Positions 7,996-15,724 of a DNA stretch of 33,610 nucleotides are shown here, one piece after another. The notes below the pieces were generated by a model. It ran no database searches. It had not been told where the DNA came from and saw only the letters and a list, made by a program, of their open reading frames with translations. The position numbers and the translations under genes were made by a program. The DNA comes from an uncultured bacterium (lineage in GTDB: Bacteria > Bacillota > Clostridia > Lachnospirales > Lachnospiraceae). The DNA lies in assembly GCA_947175015.1 (NCBI GenBank), contig CAMWLE010000033.1:1-33610 (forward strand), written 5' to 3'. Numbering within the stretch: the first letter of the stretch is position 1; the number at the start of each line of letters is the position of its first letter.

Positions 7996-8069
7996 GCGAA
8001 GCAGGCCGGTAAAGAACAGCAACGGCCTTGGAGCGAAGCAGGCCGGTAAAGAACAGCAACGGCCTTGGA
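7996..8069 (+). repeat. Two perfect 37-bp tandem repeats, each with a GC-rich hairpin
   Basis: Unit start gcgaagcaggccggtaaaga; copies at 7996-8032 and 8033-8069 are identical, and a diverged third partial copy precedes them (about 7980-7995). Within each unit aggccg can pair with cggcct across a 14-nt loop. The array fills the gap between two antiporter genes of one operon. Confidence 0.9.
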
Positions 8070-8145
8070 ATGGATGCAGAACTGGAATGAACAATTGCCT
8101 TCCGGCAAAAGCGGAACTGGAAATAAGAAGGGTTTGGTTACAAAG

Positions 8146-9612
8146 ATGAGAGAAATTATTATGTTGATTGTAGTGATTTTGCCTTTGTTTGCGGGTATAT
8201 TGATGCCAATGCTGCCCTTTCGGACGCGAAAGGCGATGCTGGTCTATTTGGAAACGGTGGTCAGTATCAATTCCCTGCTGGTATTACTGTTGCTGCTGTA
8301 CATGCCGGAGGGAACCCTGACTTTATTTCGGTTTACCGGTAATCTAAGTGTTACTTTCCGTTTAGACGGTATGGGGGCGGTATTTGCGGGCATGGCAGCA
8401 GTGCTTTGGCCGCTTGCTATGTTGTATTCCTTTGAGTATATGAAGCATGAGGACAATGAGGGGTCATTTTTCCTGTTTTATGTGGTGACCTATGGAGTTA
8501 CTATGGGCATTGCACTGGCGGAAAATATTCTCACTATGTATTTCTTCTTTGAAATGCTGAGTTTGGTGACACTGCCGCTTGTGCTGCATACCAGGACAAG
8601 GGAGGCAATTCTGGCAGCAAGAAGCTACCTGTATTATATGTTGGGTGGTGCGGCTTTTGCATTTATCGGTATGGTATTTATATTAGTCTATGGAACCACC
8701 TCTTCCTTTGTGGCAGGGGGTGTGTTGAATATGGCGGGCATAGGAGAGAAGTCCGATATGCTCTTGCTGATATATGTGCTTTGCTTTTGTGGTTTCAGTG
8801 TAAAAACTGCCATGTGGCCCTTTTCTTCCTGGCTGCCGAAAGCGGGGGTGGCGCCGACACCGGTGACAGCGCTGCTCCATGCGGTAGCGGTGGTAAATAC
8901 AGGTGCCTTTGCAACGATGCGAGTGACTTATTTCAGCTTTGGAACAGAGCTTCTGCGAGGGACATGGGCGCAGAAGGTGGTAATGGTGCCGGTGATTTTC
9001 ACCATTGTGTATGGCTGCAGCAGGGCGGTGAAGGAGACACATTTGAAAAGGCGGCTTGCCTGGTCGACAATCAGTAATCTTTCATATATCCTCTTTGGAG
9101 TTGTGCTGATGACACCCCTGGGCCTGGTGGGTGCTATGGCGCATATGCTCTTCCATTCCTTTATGAAGATATGTTCTTTTTTCTGTGTGGGAGCGGTTAT
9201 CTATCAGACAAGCAAGCATTATGTCCAGGAGATTGATGGTTTTGGATGGAGGATGCCGAAGATATTTTGTTGTTTTACTGTGTCGGCGTTTGCTTTGATG
9301 GGAGTACCGGGACTGTGCGGATTTGTCAGTAAGTGGAATCTGGCTAAGGCAGCGGTGGATAGTGAGATGCCTCTTGCATATGTGGGGATTGCAGCGCTTA
9401 TGGTATCGGCATTGTTGACGGCTATTTATATGATGGATATCGTGATTCGGGCGTTTTGTCCGGTAAAAGGTTCTGATGCTGTCGATGATAAGAATGTAAA
9501 AGATGCCAATTGGAAAATGTGGGTGCCATTGGCCGTTTTTGTGGCGGTAATGTTTTATTTCGGACTGCATTCCGGACCGGTGATGGAATTATTGGAAGGG
9601 ATGATATATTAA
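8146..9612 (+). CDS. Third antiporter-like subunit, NuoL/MrpA-N-terminal-like
   Basis: 488 residues, about 14 helices. Glu136 (FFFEMLSL) and Lys220 (GFSVKTAMWPFSSWLP) are kept. The next segment reads AGVAPTPVTALLHAVAVVNTG: the APTPV-S/T-ALLHA pattern with His245 is typical of NuoL/MrpA, while the helix-8 lysine of MrpD/NuoM types is Asn251, and the His after PF is Ser. It is thus the likely counterpart of the N-terminal half of MrpA, whose C-terminal parts are encoded by the genes at 3163 and 3567. Start: ATG at 8146 matches the usual N-terminus; the upstream frame to 8065 overlaps the hairpin repeats. The ribosome site is weak (gaaggg, 13 nt away), so the start is uncertain. Confidence 0.88.
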   Translation: MREIIMLIVVILPLFAGILMPMLPFRTRKAMLVYLETVVSINSLLVLLLLLYMPEGTLTLFRFTGNLSVTFRLDGMGAVFAGMAAVLWPLAMLYSFEYMKHEDNEGSFFLFYVVTYGVTMGIALAENILTMYFFFEMLSLVTLPLVLHTRTREAILAARSYLYYMLGGAAFAFIGMVFILVYGTTSSFVAGGVLNMAGIGEKSDMLLLIYVLCFCGFSVKTAMWPFSSWLPKAGVAPTPVTALLHAVAVVNTGAFATMRVTYFSFGTELLRGTWAQKVVMVPVIFTIVYGCSRAVKETHLKRRLAWSTISNLSYILFGVVLMTPLGLVGAMAHMLFHSFMKICSFFCVGAVIYQTSKHYVQEIDGFGWRMPKIFCCFTVSAFALMGVPGLCGFVSKWNLAKAAVDSEMPLAYVGIAALMVSALLTAIYMMDIVIRAFCPVKGSDAVDDKNVKDANWKMWVPLAVFVAVMFYFGLHSGPVMELLEGMIY

Positions 9613-9737
9613 ATATGTATCAGGAGAAATTGATGTTGTAAAACTTCGGTAAATGGAAGTAGCTGATATGTTATGAAAAGAGCATCATAAAGAGTGGGTT
9701 AGGGAATGTCCATTTGAGGTGGGCAGGGAGGTGTCAG

Positions 9738-12047
9738 TTGGAAATCAGTTTGGCTGTTTTCGTATTTTTTCCATTTGTAGCAGGGATGTTGGCGTATGTG
9801 ACAGGAAGGACCGGCCTCAATAAGGGTTCTGAGGGCAATGTCACGGGAGAGAAAGTAAAATTGAAGAAATTGCAGAAATTGCAAAAGTCCGTGGTCATTG
9901 GGACAACAGTATTGGAATTTGCAGGAATGGCAATGTTATCCGGTATCAGTATCCGTTGCGGTAAAATTGTGGGGGAACAGGCTGTTATGCTGGAAATTCC
10001 TGGATTCTGCGGTCTTGGGATAAGCTTTGTATTGGACGGTTTTCGGGCCATTTATGGCTGTGTTGCAGTTTTTATGTGGATGATGGCGTCCGTTTTTTCC
10101 GGAGAATATTTTGAAGGTCATAGGAAAAATGGCCGGTTTTATTTATTTTTCTTGTGGACGCTGGGAGCTACATTGGGTGTGTTTTTGTCAGCGGATTTAT
10201 ATACCACTTTTCTGTTTTTTGAGGTTATGTCTTTTACTTCTTATGTGTGGGTGGCACAGGAGGAGGATAAGGCTTCTCTGAGGGCAGCAGGGACTTATCT
10301 GGCAGTAGCGGTACTGGGAGGTCTGGTGATGTTGATGGGAATTTTCCTGCTGCAATATCAATTGGGAACTCTGAAAATCAGTGAATTGGCTGCTGCGGCT
10401 GCAGAATGTGCTGATAAGAAAATGCTGTATGCAGCAGGTGTGTGTATGCTTTTCGGTTTCGGAGCAAAGGCAGGTGTGTTCCCATTGCATATTTGGCTGC
10501 CAAAAGCGCATCCTGTAGCGCCGGCTCCTGCGTCTGCGCTGTTGTCGGGAATTCTCACCAAAACAGGTATATACGGAATATTGATTATAAGCTGCGCTCT
10601 GTTTCCTCATGATTCATATTGGTGCGGGTTGGTGCTGGCATTGGGTGTGATTACTATGTTCGGAGGCGCATTTTTGGCTGTATTTTCCATTGACCTCAAG
10701 AGGACGCTTGCCTGTTCTTCCATGTCTCAGATTGGTTTTATTCTTGTGGGAATCGGTATGCTGGGGTTGTCGGGAGCCAGGACACTTGGGGCGTATGATA
10801 CGTTTCCGGAAGCTGTTTCATTTGTGCTGCCTGATGTGTATACAGGAACAATTCCGTTTGTAAAGCCTGATACGCTTGCAATGCATGGGGTGTTTCTGCA
10901 TATGGTGAATCATTCTCTGATAAAGCTGGTGCTGTTTCTGGCAGCAGGCGTGATTCATAAGAATATCCATAGTATGGATCTGAATGTGATTCGGGGCTTT
11001 GGAAGGAAGAAGCCTGTGCTGGCGGGAAGTTTTCTTACAGGAGCTCTTGCTATCAGCGGAGTGCCTTTCTTCGGAGGCTATATCAGCAAGACCCTGCTCC
11101 ATGAAAGCATTGTGGAATATGGGGGCGGCAATATTATGAGGATGGTGGAGAGGCTTTTCCTTTTTTCCGGAGGATTGACCGTTGCTTATATGACGAAGTT
11201 GTTTGTAGCGATTTTTGTGGAGAAGAATGGGGATGAAAAAAAGCAGGAAAGTTATGACGGAATGAAATGTTTCCAAAGGTTTTCTGCAGGTTTTGCAGTG
11301 GCTGGGAGCGCGTTGGTGCTATTGGTATGGGGATTATTACCTTATGTTCTTATGGAGAAAGCGGCACAGTTGGCGGAGGGCTTTTTTGATATGAGGCAGC
11401 CGTGGGAGGGATTTTCGGATATGGTGCAGTCGGCAGGCGGTTATTTGAGTATGGAGGCTGCAAATGCCGGTGATTTGGTGCATGAGGTGTCTTACTTCAG
11501 TTTTGAGAATCTTAAGGGAGGTCTGATTTCCATTGTCATAGGTGTGGCAGTGTATCTGTTATTTGTCCGCAAAGTGTTGATGAAGAAAACGGAGAATTCT
11601 GAACAAAAACAGAGGATGTGCGGAACTGTGTATGTAAATTTATGGCCTCGGCGGCTTGATTTGGAGGAACTTATTTACAGACCCCTATTGCTTAAGATAT
11701 TGCCGGCGGTTTTCGCTGTGTTATGCAGGATTCTGGATAGTTTTGTAGATGCTGTGGTGATGGTTCTGCGAAGGACAGTGTATCGCAATTCGCCCCTGCC
11801 CCATGAACGCTTGGAGGGAAATGCTTTTACGGAGAGATTGGGTAAACTGTTGAATCTGGTGCAGAGTATTGGCAATCATACATGGAGAAGAGGAAATACG
11901 GTGCATAGGGATTATGTTCATTTGGCTGCATTAAAGAATGAAGAATTTAAGGAAAATAATCTGATCATTCGGAGAAGCTTGTCTTTTGGATTATTGCTGT
12001 TTTGTATAGGATTATCATTAACATTGATGTATTTGATTTGGTTTTAA
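9738..12047 (+). CDS. Fourth antiporter-like subunit, large HyfB-like, TTG start
   Basis: 769 residues. Key residues: Glu162 (LFFEVMSF), Lys244 (GFGAKAGVFPLHIWLP, His251), His258 (KAHPVAPAPASALLS) and Lys275 (ILTKTGIYG). This helix 7-8 signature is that of hydrogenase-4 component B (HyfB/HycC) and related subunits. The C-terminal 250 residues hold amphipathic loops and two to three more helices, ending in YLIWF, probably a lateral-helix-like extension. The only start with a ribosome site is TTG at 9738 (ggagg 6 nt upstream); no ATG lies in frame before residue 17. It is the last gene of the operon and no clear terminator follows. A gap of 125 nt separates it from the previous gene. Confidence 0.88.
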   Translation: MEISLAVFVFFPFVAGMLAYVTGRTGLNKGSEGNVTGEKVKLKKLQKLQKSVVIGTTVLEFAGMAMLSGISIRCGKIVGEQAVMLEIPGFCGLGISFVLDGFRAIYGCVAVFMWMMASVFSGEYFEGHRKNGRFYLFFLWTLGATLGVFLSADLYTTFLFFEVMSFTSYVWVAQEEDKASLRAAGTYLAVAVLGGLVMLMGIFLLQYQLGTLKISELAAAAAECADKKMLYAAGVCMLFGFGAKAGVFPLHIWLPKAHPVAPAPASALLSGILTKTGIYGILIISCALFPHDSYWCGLVLALGVITMFGGAFLAVFSIDLKRTLACSSMSQIGFILVGIGMLGLSGARTLGAYDTFPEAVSFVLPDVYTGTIPFVKPDTLAMHGVFLHMVNHSLIKLVLFLAAGVIHKNIHSMDLNVIRGFGRKKPVLAGSFLTGALAISGVPFFGGYISKTLLHESIVEYGGGNIMRMVERLFLFSGGLTVAYMTKLFVAIFVEKNGDEKKQESYDGMKCFQRFSAGFAVAGSALVLLVWGLLPYVLMEKAAQLAEGFFDMRQPWEGFSDMVQSAGGYLSMEAANAGDLVHEVSYFSFENLKGGLISIVIGVAVYLLFVRKVLMKKTENSEQKQRMCGTVYVNLWPRRLDLEELIYRPLLLKILPAVFAVLCRILDSFVDAVVMVLRRTVYRNSPLPHERLEGNAFTERLGKLLNLVQSIGNHTWRRGNTVHRDYVHLAALKNEEFKENNLIIRRSLSFGLLLFCIGLSLTLMYLIWF

Positions 12048-12303
12048 TTAAAGATATTAGCATCTATAATTGCTTTTAAAGTAGACATAGTTTCATCATT
12101 TGAGTTCTTTAAAGATTTCTTTATCATGATGCAAATTATTCTAAGTACTTTTCTGCCTGGGATATGGTATCCGGAAATTGTAAAACAGAAGCATTACTCT
12201 CAGTCACAGGCAGAATTGAACGTTTAAGGCGAATTGTCTGTCCTCTAATGGTCACATTTGGCCTTTTGTGGTTTACTTGTTTGTAACCTGATTTTGCGCT
12301 CAC
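12044..12303 (-). pseudogene. Decayed minus-strand reading frame (unknown family)
   Basis: From GTG at 12303, with aggac a few nt upstream, 55 codons read like a real protein (for example TIRGQTIRLKRSILPVTE and LQFPDTISQAEKYLE) and stop at 12136. A +1 shift continues with NNLHHDKEIFKEL, and a second shift with KNSNDETMSTLKAIIDANIF up to the stop at 12044-12046, which overlaps the 3' end of the antiporter operon. The continuous protein-like character across three frames suggests a short gene broken by two frameshifts. The family is not recognised. This covers the gap between the antiporter operon and the SMI1/KNR4 gene. Confidence 0.4.
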
Positions 12304-12326
12304 TTAACAGTCCTGCAAATTGGAAG

Positions 12327-12983
12327 TTATCTGTTTCGGATTCTTCTCCACTCTTCCACCTTCTTCTGGAACTGTTCTATGTCTGAAACAGAGTCAAGCC
12401 AGTCCTGATAAAATGCCTGAAAGCTGCCGGCTTCCAGCTCAAAGCCGCTTTCTATGTTACAACTGAATACCTGACCGCGTCTTTCCCCGGCTGTAATCAG
12501 ACCATAATCTTTCGCACACCCGTATGTGCCAAGGTGGAAAAATCCATGTGGAGTATCATTATCCAGATTATAACTTCCTGCCGCAAAGTATTTTTCAGGA
12601 TTCTGTTTATACTCTTTTTCAGAAATACAGAACTCCTTCAGATCGTCCGGCTCCAGCGGCAGTAGCTGCGGCCCTCTGGACAGTCCGCACAGGTATGAGT
12701 CCCGCATTTTCGCATCCCTGGAGTTCTTCGCTTCTGTACGATAGAATCCAAAGGAACAGAGCCCATAGCCCGGTCCTGCGCCTCCGTCGCCAACCTCCGT
12801 GATAAACTGGACATAGTCCTCCGGAAACTGGAAGTGATATTTTTCCTCTACTGCGCGAACAAATGCCAGATCAACAGGCGGACTCAGCCTGTATTGATGC
12901 CGGGCAGCACCATTAATCTCCATCTGCGGGTCCATCCGCCGTGCCTGCGCCAGTATCTTTTCTACTTCCTCTCTGCGAAACAT
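12327..12983 (-). CDS. SMI1/KNR4 (SUKH) family protein
   Basis: 218 residues, soluble. Residues about 38-66 (VDLAFVRAVEEKYHFQFPEDYVQFITEVGDG) carry the SUKH core: two helices, FPEDY, then a Gly-rich turn (GDGGAGPGYGL). Later aromatic/Gly motifs (FHLGTYGC) fit the family beta-sheet. SUKH proteins are immunity proteins of polymorphic toxin systems or bind cytoplasmic partners. No toxin gene adjoins it, so it is either an orphan immunity gene or a housekeeping member. The ATG has a clear agaggtg site. It lies alone among broken genes and ends just after the decayed frame at 12044-12303. Confidence 0.85.
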   Translation of the reverse strand: MFRREEVEKILAQARRMDPQMEINGAARHQYRLSPPVDLAFVRAVEEKYHFQFPEDYVQFITEVGDGGAGPGYGLCSFGFYRTEAKNSRDAKMRDSYLCGLSRGPQLLPLEPDDLKEFCISEKEYKQNPEKYFAAGSYNLDNDTPHGFFHLGTYGCAKDYGLITAGERRGQVFSCNIESGFELEAGSFQAFYQDWLDSVSDIEQFQKKVEEWRRIRNR

Positions 12984-13021
12984 ATAATCACCTCTTTAAA
13001 TTTCGATTGTGATTTACTATT

Positions 13022-13072
13022 TTGATGAATCAGGCATAAAACCGTTAATTCGACATTTTCTGTTCTCTGCAT
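13022..13072 (-). pseudogene. Nudix hydrolase N-terminal fragment
   Basis: ATG at 13072 with a GGAGG 8 nt upstream begins MQRTENVELTVLCLIH, the standard opening strand of small Nudix (MutT-like) hydrolases. After about 16 codons the similarity ends and no Nudix box (GX5EX7REUXEEXGU) follows before the SMI1/KNR4 start. The remainder was evidently deleted. Confidence 0.5.
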
Positions 13073-13075
13073 ACG

Positions 13076-13233
13076 CTATACCTCCATATACTGCTTTATT
13101 TCACTCCAAGCTTTTACTGTCAGAATATTTTTATCTTCTGTGTAAGGCAGATCAATGGCCCCTATGTACCATATTGGCAACAGACCGGCATTTAAGGAGC
13201 CTTTTACATAGCCTTCATTTTAGGTATTTTCAT
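13076..13233 (-). pseudogene. Small gene broken by a one-base loss
   Basis: ATG at 13233 has a strong GGAGG 8 nt upstream. The first frame (MKIPKMKAM) stops after nine codons, but a shifted frame reads on convincingly: NEGYVKGSLNAGLLPIWYIG, AIDLPYTEDKNILTV, KAWSEIKQYMEV, stop at 13076. Adding one A to the AAAA run near 13222 would restore a 52-residue protein. The stop is 3 nt before the Nudix fragment start, so they were a two-gene unit. Family not recognised. A real loss, a sequencing error or frameshifting are all possible. Confidence 0.5.
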
Positions 13234-13297
13234 ACAATTTACCTCCATACCGCATAATTGTGTAGTTATAGCAAATCTCGCATACTCAAGTCACTTC

Positions 13298-13328
13298 ATT
13301 ATATCAGGAAAATACTGATTTTGGTCAA
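13298..13328 (-). promoter_or_regulatory. Possible promoter of the broken gene pair
   Basis: On the minus strand TTGACC and a perfect TATAAT are separated by 19 bp, about 65 nt before the ATG at 13233. The spacing is longer than ideal. Confidence 0.4.
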
Positions 13329-13343
13329 ATTGTTACAAGTATA

Positions 13344-15551
13344 TTATTTAAGTGTTATGTCTCTTTTCAAACCATCAAAATCCAGAAAATCTTCAATAAA
13401 TTGTTTCCGCAGCAGTGTAAGAGGAATGAATTCATTGTATTTCCCAAGTATCTGTATTTTGTCAGGCAGCGGCAGACCATAGGTATCCAGGTCGGAGGCC
13501 AGAATATCCGCAATGATAAGTTCCAATTCTTCTTTTGTGCCCTCGAAAATTACTTCCAGATATAGACTGATTTTCCATGGTATCTTGCTCTTGATTTTCC
13601 GCTGGAGCAGGGCATAATGGAGTGTCATAAGCTGTCTGGTACCCACCCAGGGAAAGATGGCATACTTTTTGTCCGAAAGGGGAGTTATCAGGTGCTCCAG
13701 TATGCCGCTGTTACGGGAAATATAGCGGATTTCATTTAGACGTTCCCTGCATCGTTCACTTAAATAAGGATAGGAATCGTCTGTTTGCAGTATATAACGG
13801 ATTTTACGGACAAGAATGGTATGAAGTTCCATTTCAAAATCCACATCCCAATCCACAACAGAGATTCCCGGCACCCTTTTGACAAAAATTACCTTTGACT
13901 TTTCGTTAATGTCAACCGTTTCCCATGCGATTCCTGCCAGGGAAAAATGTGTACCCACAGGATAGACTTTATCCACGGTGCCGATGGTGCGGTTTTCGTC
14001 TTTCACCAGAAAATATTCCGGTGCCAGGAAAACAGTCAGAAATTTATGACTGTTTACTATTTTTTCTCCGGCGCGGCCTATGGCCAGACCGCCGTTTTCT
14101 GTGCGTTCCAGTTGATCTATTTGGATTAAATGTGTTAAAAGTTTTTTATAATCTTCCTGAGTAATCTTCCGAAAGCATCCAAGGCTTAACATTGCCTGGG
14201 CAAGTCCGGCAGGGGACATTTCCCCGTTGCTTTTCAGGCAGCTCATGGTCTGGTGATACAGGAGATTGTAAGCGTGGTGCAGGGGCGGAATGGGTTCTAT
14301 CCAATGATCTCTCAGGTACAGCTCAATAATGGCAATGGTCCGTATATAATTCCAGTTGATGGGGCCTAAAATGTCGGAGGAATTGATTTTCAGGCTTTCT
14401 ACAAAAGTAAATAGCAGTTGCGGAATCTGTCCGCGTCGTCCGCAGCGGCCAAGACGCTGGGCAAAGCTGGATACGGTTAAGGGTGCGCCCACCTGTACTG
14501 CCTGGTCTAAGGAGCCGATGTCAATGCCAAGTTCCAGCGTTACGGTGGCGCCGGTGACAATTTTTTCATCTTCGGATTTCATTTCATCTTCAGTGTTTTC
14601 CCGCAGCAGGGCAGATACATTTCCATGATGAACCCGGTATACATCCGGCGCTTTATGTTTTAATGCAATTTCCCGCAAGTGCGCCATGACAAGTTCAACC
14701 TCTTCACGACTGTTGGTAAAAATAATAGTTTTTTTGTCCAAAGTCTGCCGAAAGAGATACTCATAATGCTCCCTGTCACCAATATCACCGCCGGAATCTG
14801 TTCGTGCGATATTCTCTGAGGAATCTCGTTCCATCAGATCCCGCTTGTCCGCATAATTTACAAACCGTTCAATGTGAAGTCTTACACGTTTCTTCCCTTC
14901 ATCCATGATGGGAGCGGCGCATTCTCTGCCGGTACCGGTGTTCAGCCAGGTCTGGGCCAGGGATACATCTCCCAAAGTTGCGGATAACCCGATTCTGCGG
15001 GGATTTACGCCTGTCAGGGTTCTCAGACGTTCCAAGACGCATAAGAGCTGAAGTCCTCTTACATCCCGCATGAAATGATGTACTTCGTCAATGATGACGT
15101 AACGAAGATCAGAAAACAGAGACAGGCAGGCGCCGCGCTTGTTGGTCAGCAGACTTTCCAGGGATTCAGGAGTAATCTGCAGGATGCCTTCCGGATTTTT
15201 TATCAGTTTATTTTTCTTTGACACAGAGGCATCTCCATGCCATTTGGTAACAGGAATATTGGAATCCAGCAGCAGTTGTTCCAAACGTTTAAACTGGTCA
15301 TTAATCAGTGCTTTCAGGGGTGATATATAAATAACCGCAACAGAGTTGGACGGATGATGGTATATATCAGTTAATACAGGAAGAAAGGCTGCTTCCGTCT
15401 TGCCGGATGCGGTACCAGAGGAAAGCAGCAGATTGTCGTCACTGTCAAATATCACTTCGCAGGCTGCTACCTGGTTGCCGCGCAGTTCTTCCCAATGGTT
15501 CTGGTAGATGAAGTCTTGTATAAAAGGGGCAAGTCTGTGAAATACATCCAT
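13344..15551 (-). CDS. Lhr-like superfamily 2 DEAD/DEAH-box helicase (BREX BrxH-like)
   Basis: 735 residues. Helicase motifs: Walker A SGTASGKTEA (45-54), DEVH box at 155-158, SAT at 190-192, then a second RecA-like domain with IIFTNSREEVE, TLELGIDIG and the arginine finger motif QRLGRCGRRGQ. About 330 C-terminal residues form an extra region as in Lhr-type helicases (COG1201). This class is the BrxH partner in some BREX types and is expected to unwind DNA or remodel nucleoprotein with ATP. Start set at ATG 15551 with a CGAGGT site 7 nt upstream; the longer frame begins with TTG. It lies 173 nt downstream of the ATPase gene on the same strand and is last in the operon. Confidence 0.9.
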   Translation of the reverse strand: MDVFHRLAPFIQDFIYQNHWEELRGNQVAACEVIFDSDDNLLLSSGTASGKTEAAFLPVLTDIYHHPSNSVAVIYISPLKALINDQFKRLEQLLLDSNIPVTKWHGDASVSKKNKLIKNPEGILQITPESLESLLTNKRGACLSLFSDLRYVIIDEVHHFMRDVRGLQLLCVLERLRTLTGVNPRRIGLSATLGDVSLAQTWLNTGTGRECAAPIMDEGKKRVRLHIERFVNYADKRDLMERDSSENIARTDSGGDIGDREHYEYLFRQTLDKKTIIFTNSREEVELVMAHLREIALKHKAPDVYRVHHGNVSALLRENTEDEMKSEDEKIVTGATVTLELGIDIGSLDQAVQVGAPLTVSSFAQRLGRCGRRGQIPQLLFTFVESLKINSSDILGPINWNYIRTIAIIELYLRDHWIEPIPPLHHAYNLLYHQTMSCLKSNGEMSPAGLAQAMLSLGCFRKITQEDYKKLLTHLIQIDQLERTENGGLAIGRAGEKIVNSHKFLTVFLAPEYFLVKDENRTIGTVDKVYPVGTHFSLAGIAWETVDINEKSKVIFVKRVPGISVVDWDVDFEMELHTILVRKIRYILQTDDSYPYLSERCRERLNEIRYISRNSGILEHLITPLSDKKYAIFPWVGTRQLMTLHYALLQRKIKSKIPWKISLYLEVIFEGTKEELELIIADILASDLDTYGLPLPDKIQILGKYNEFIPLTLLRKQFIEDFLDFDGLKRDITLK

Positions 15552-15724
15552 TTTGATACCTCGATTCAATGCTGTTTTTACGTTTGGTTTTATGCGGCTA
15601 TTAAGAAATTATATCTGTTCCCTGTTTTTCAGGCCCAATCTTTGGTCTGGTGTGATAAATTTGGATTTCCAACGAAGCATCATTGTACTATAAATCAGTT
15701 ATAGCTGTAATCCATTTTGGGTTT

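Noticed and set aside
12048..12326. Search for a terminator of the antiporter operon
   Set aside because: No stem followed by a T run was found; termination may be Rho-dependent or lie within the convergent remnant.
15552..15724. Gap between ATPase and helicase genes searched for a small gene
   Set aside because: Only a 24-codon ORF without ribosome site; AT-rich and without clear structure.
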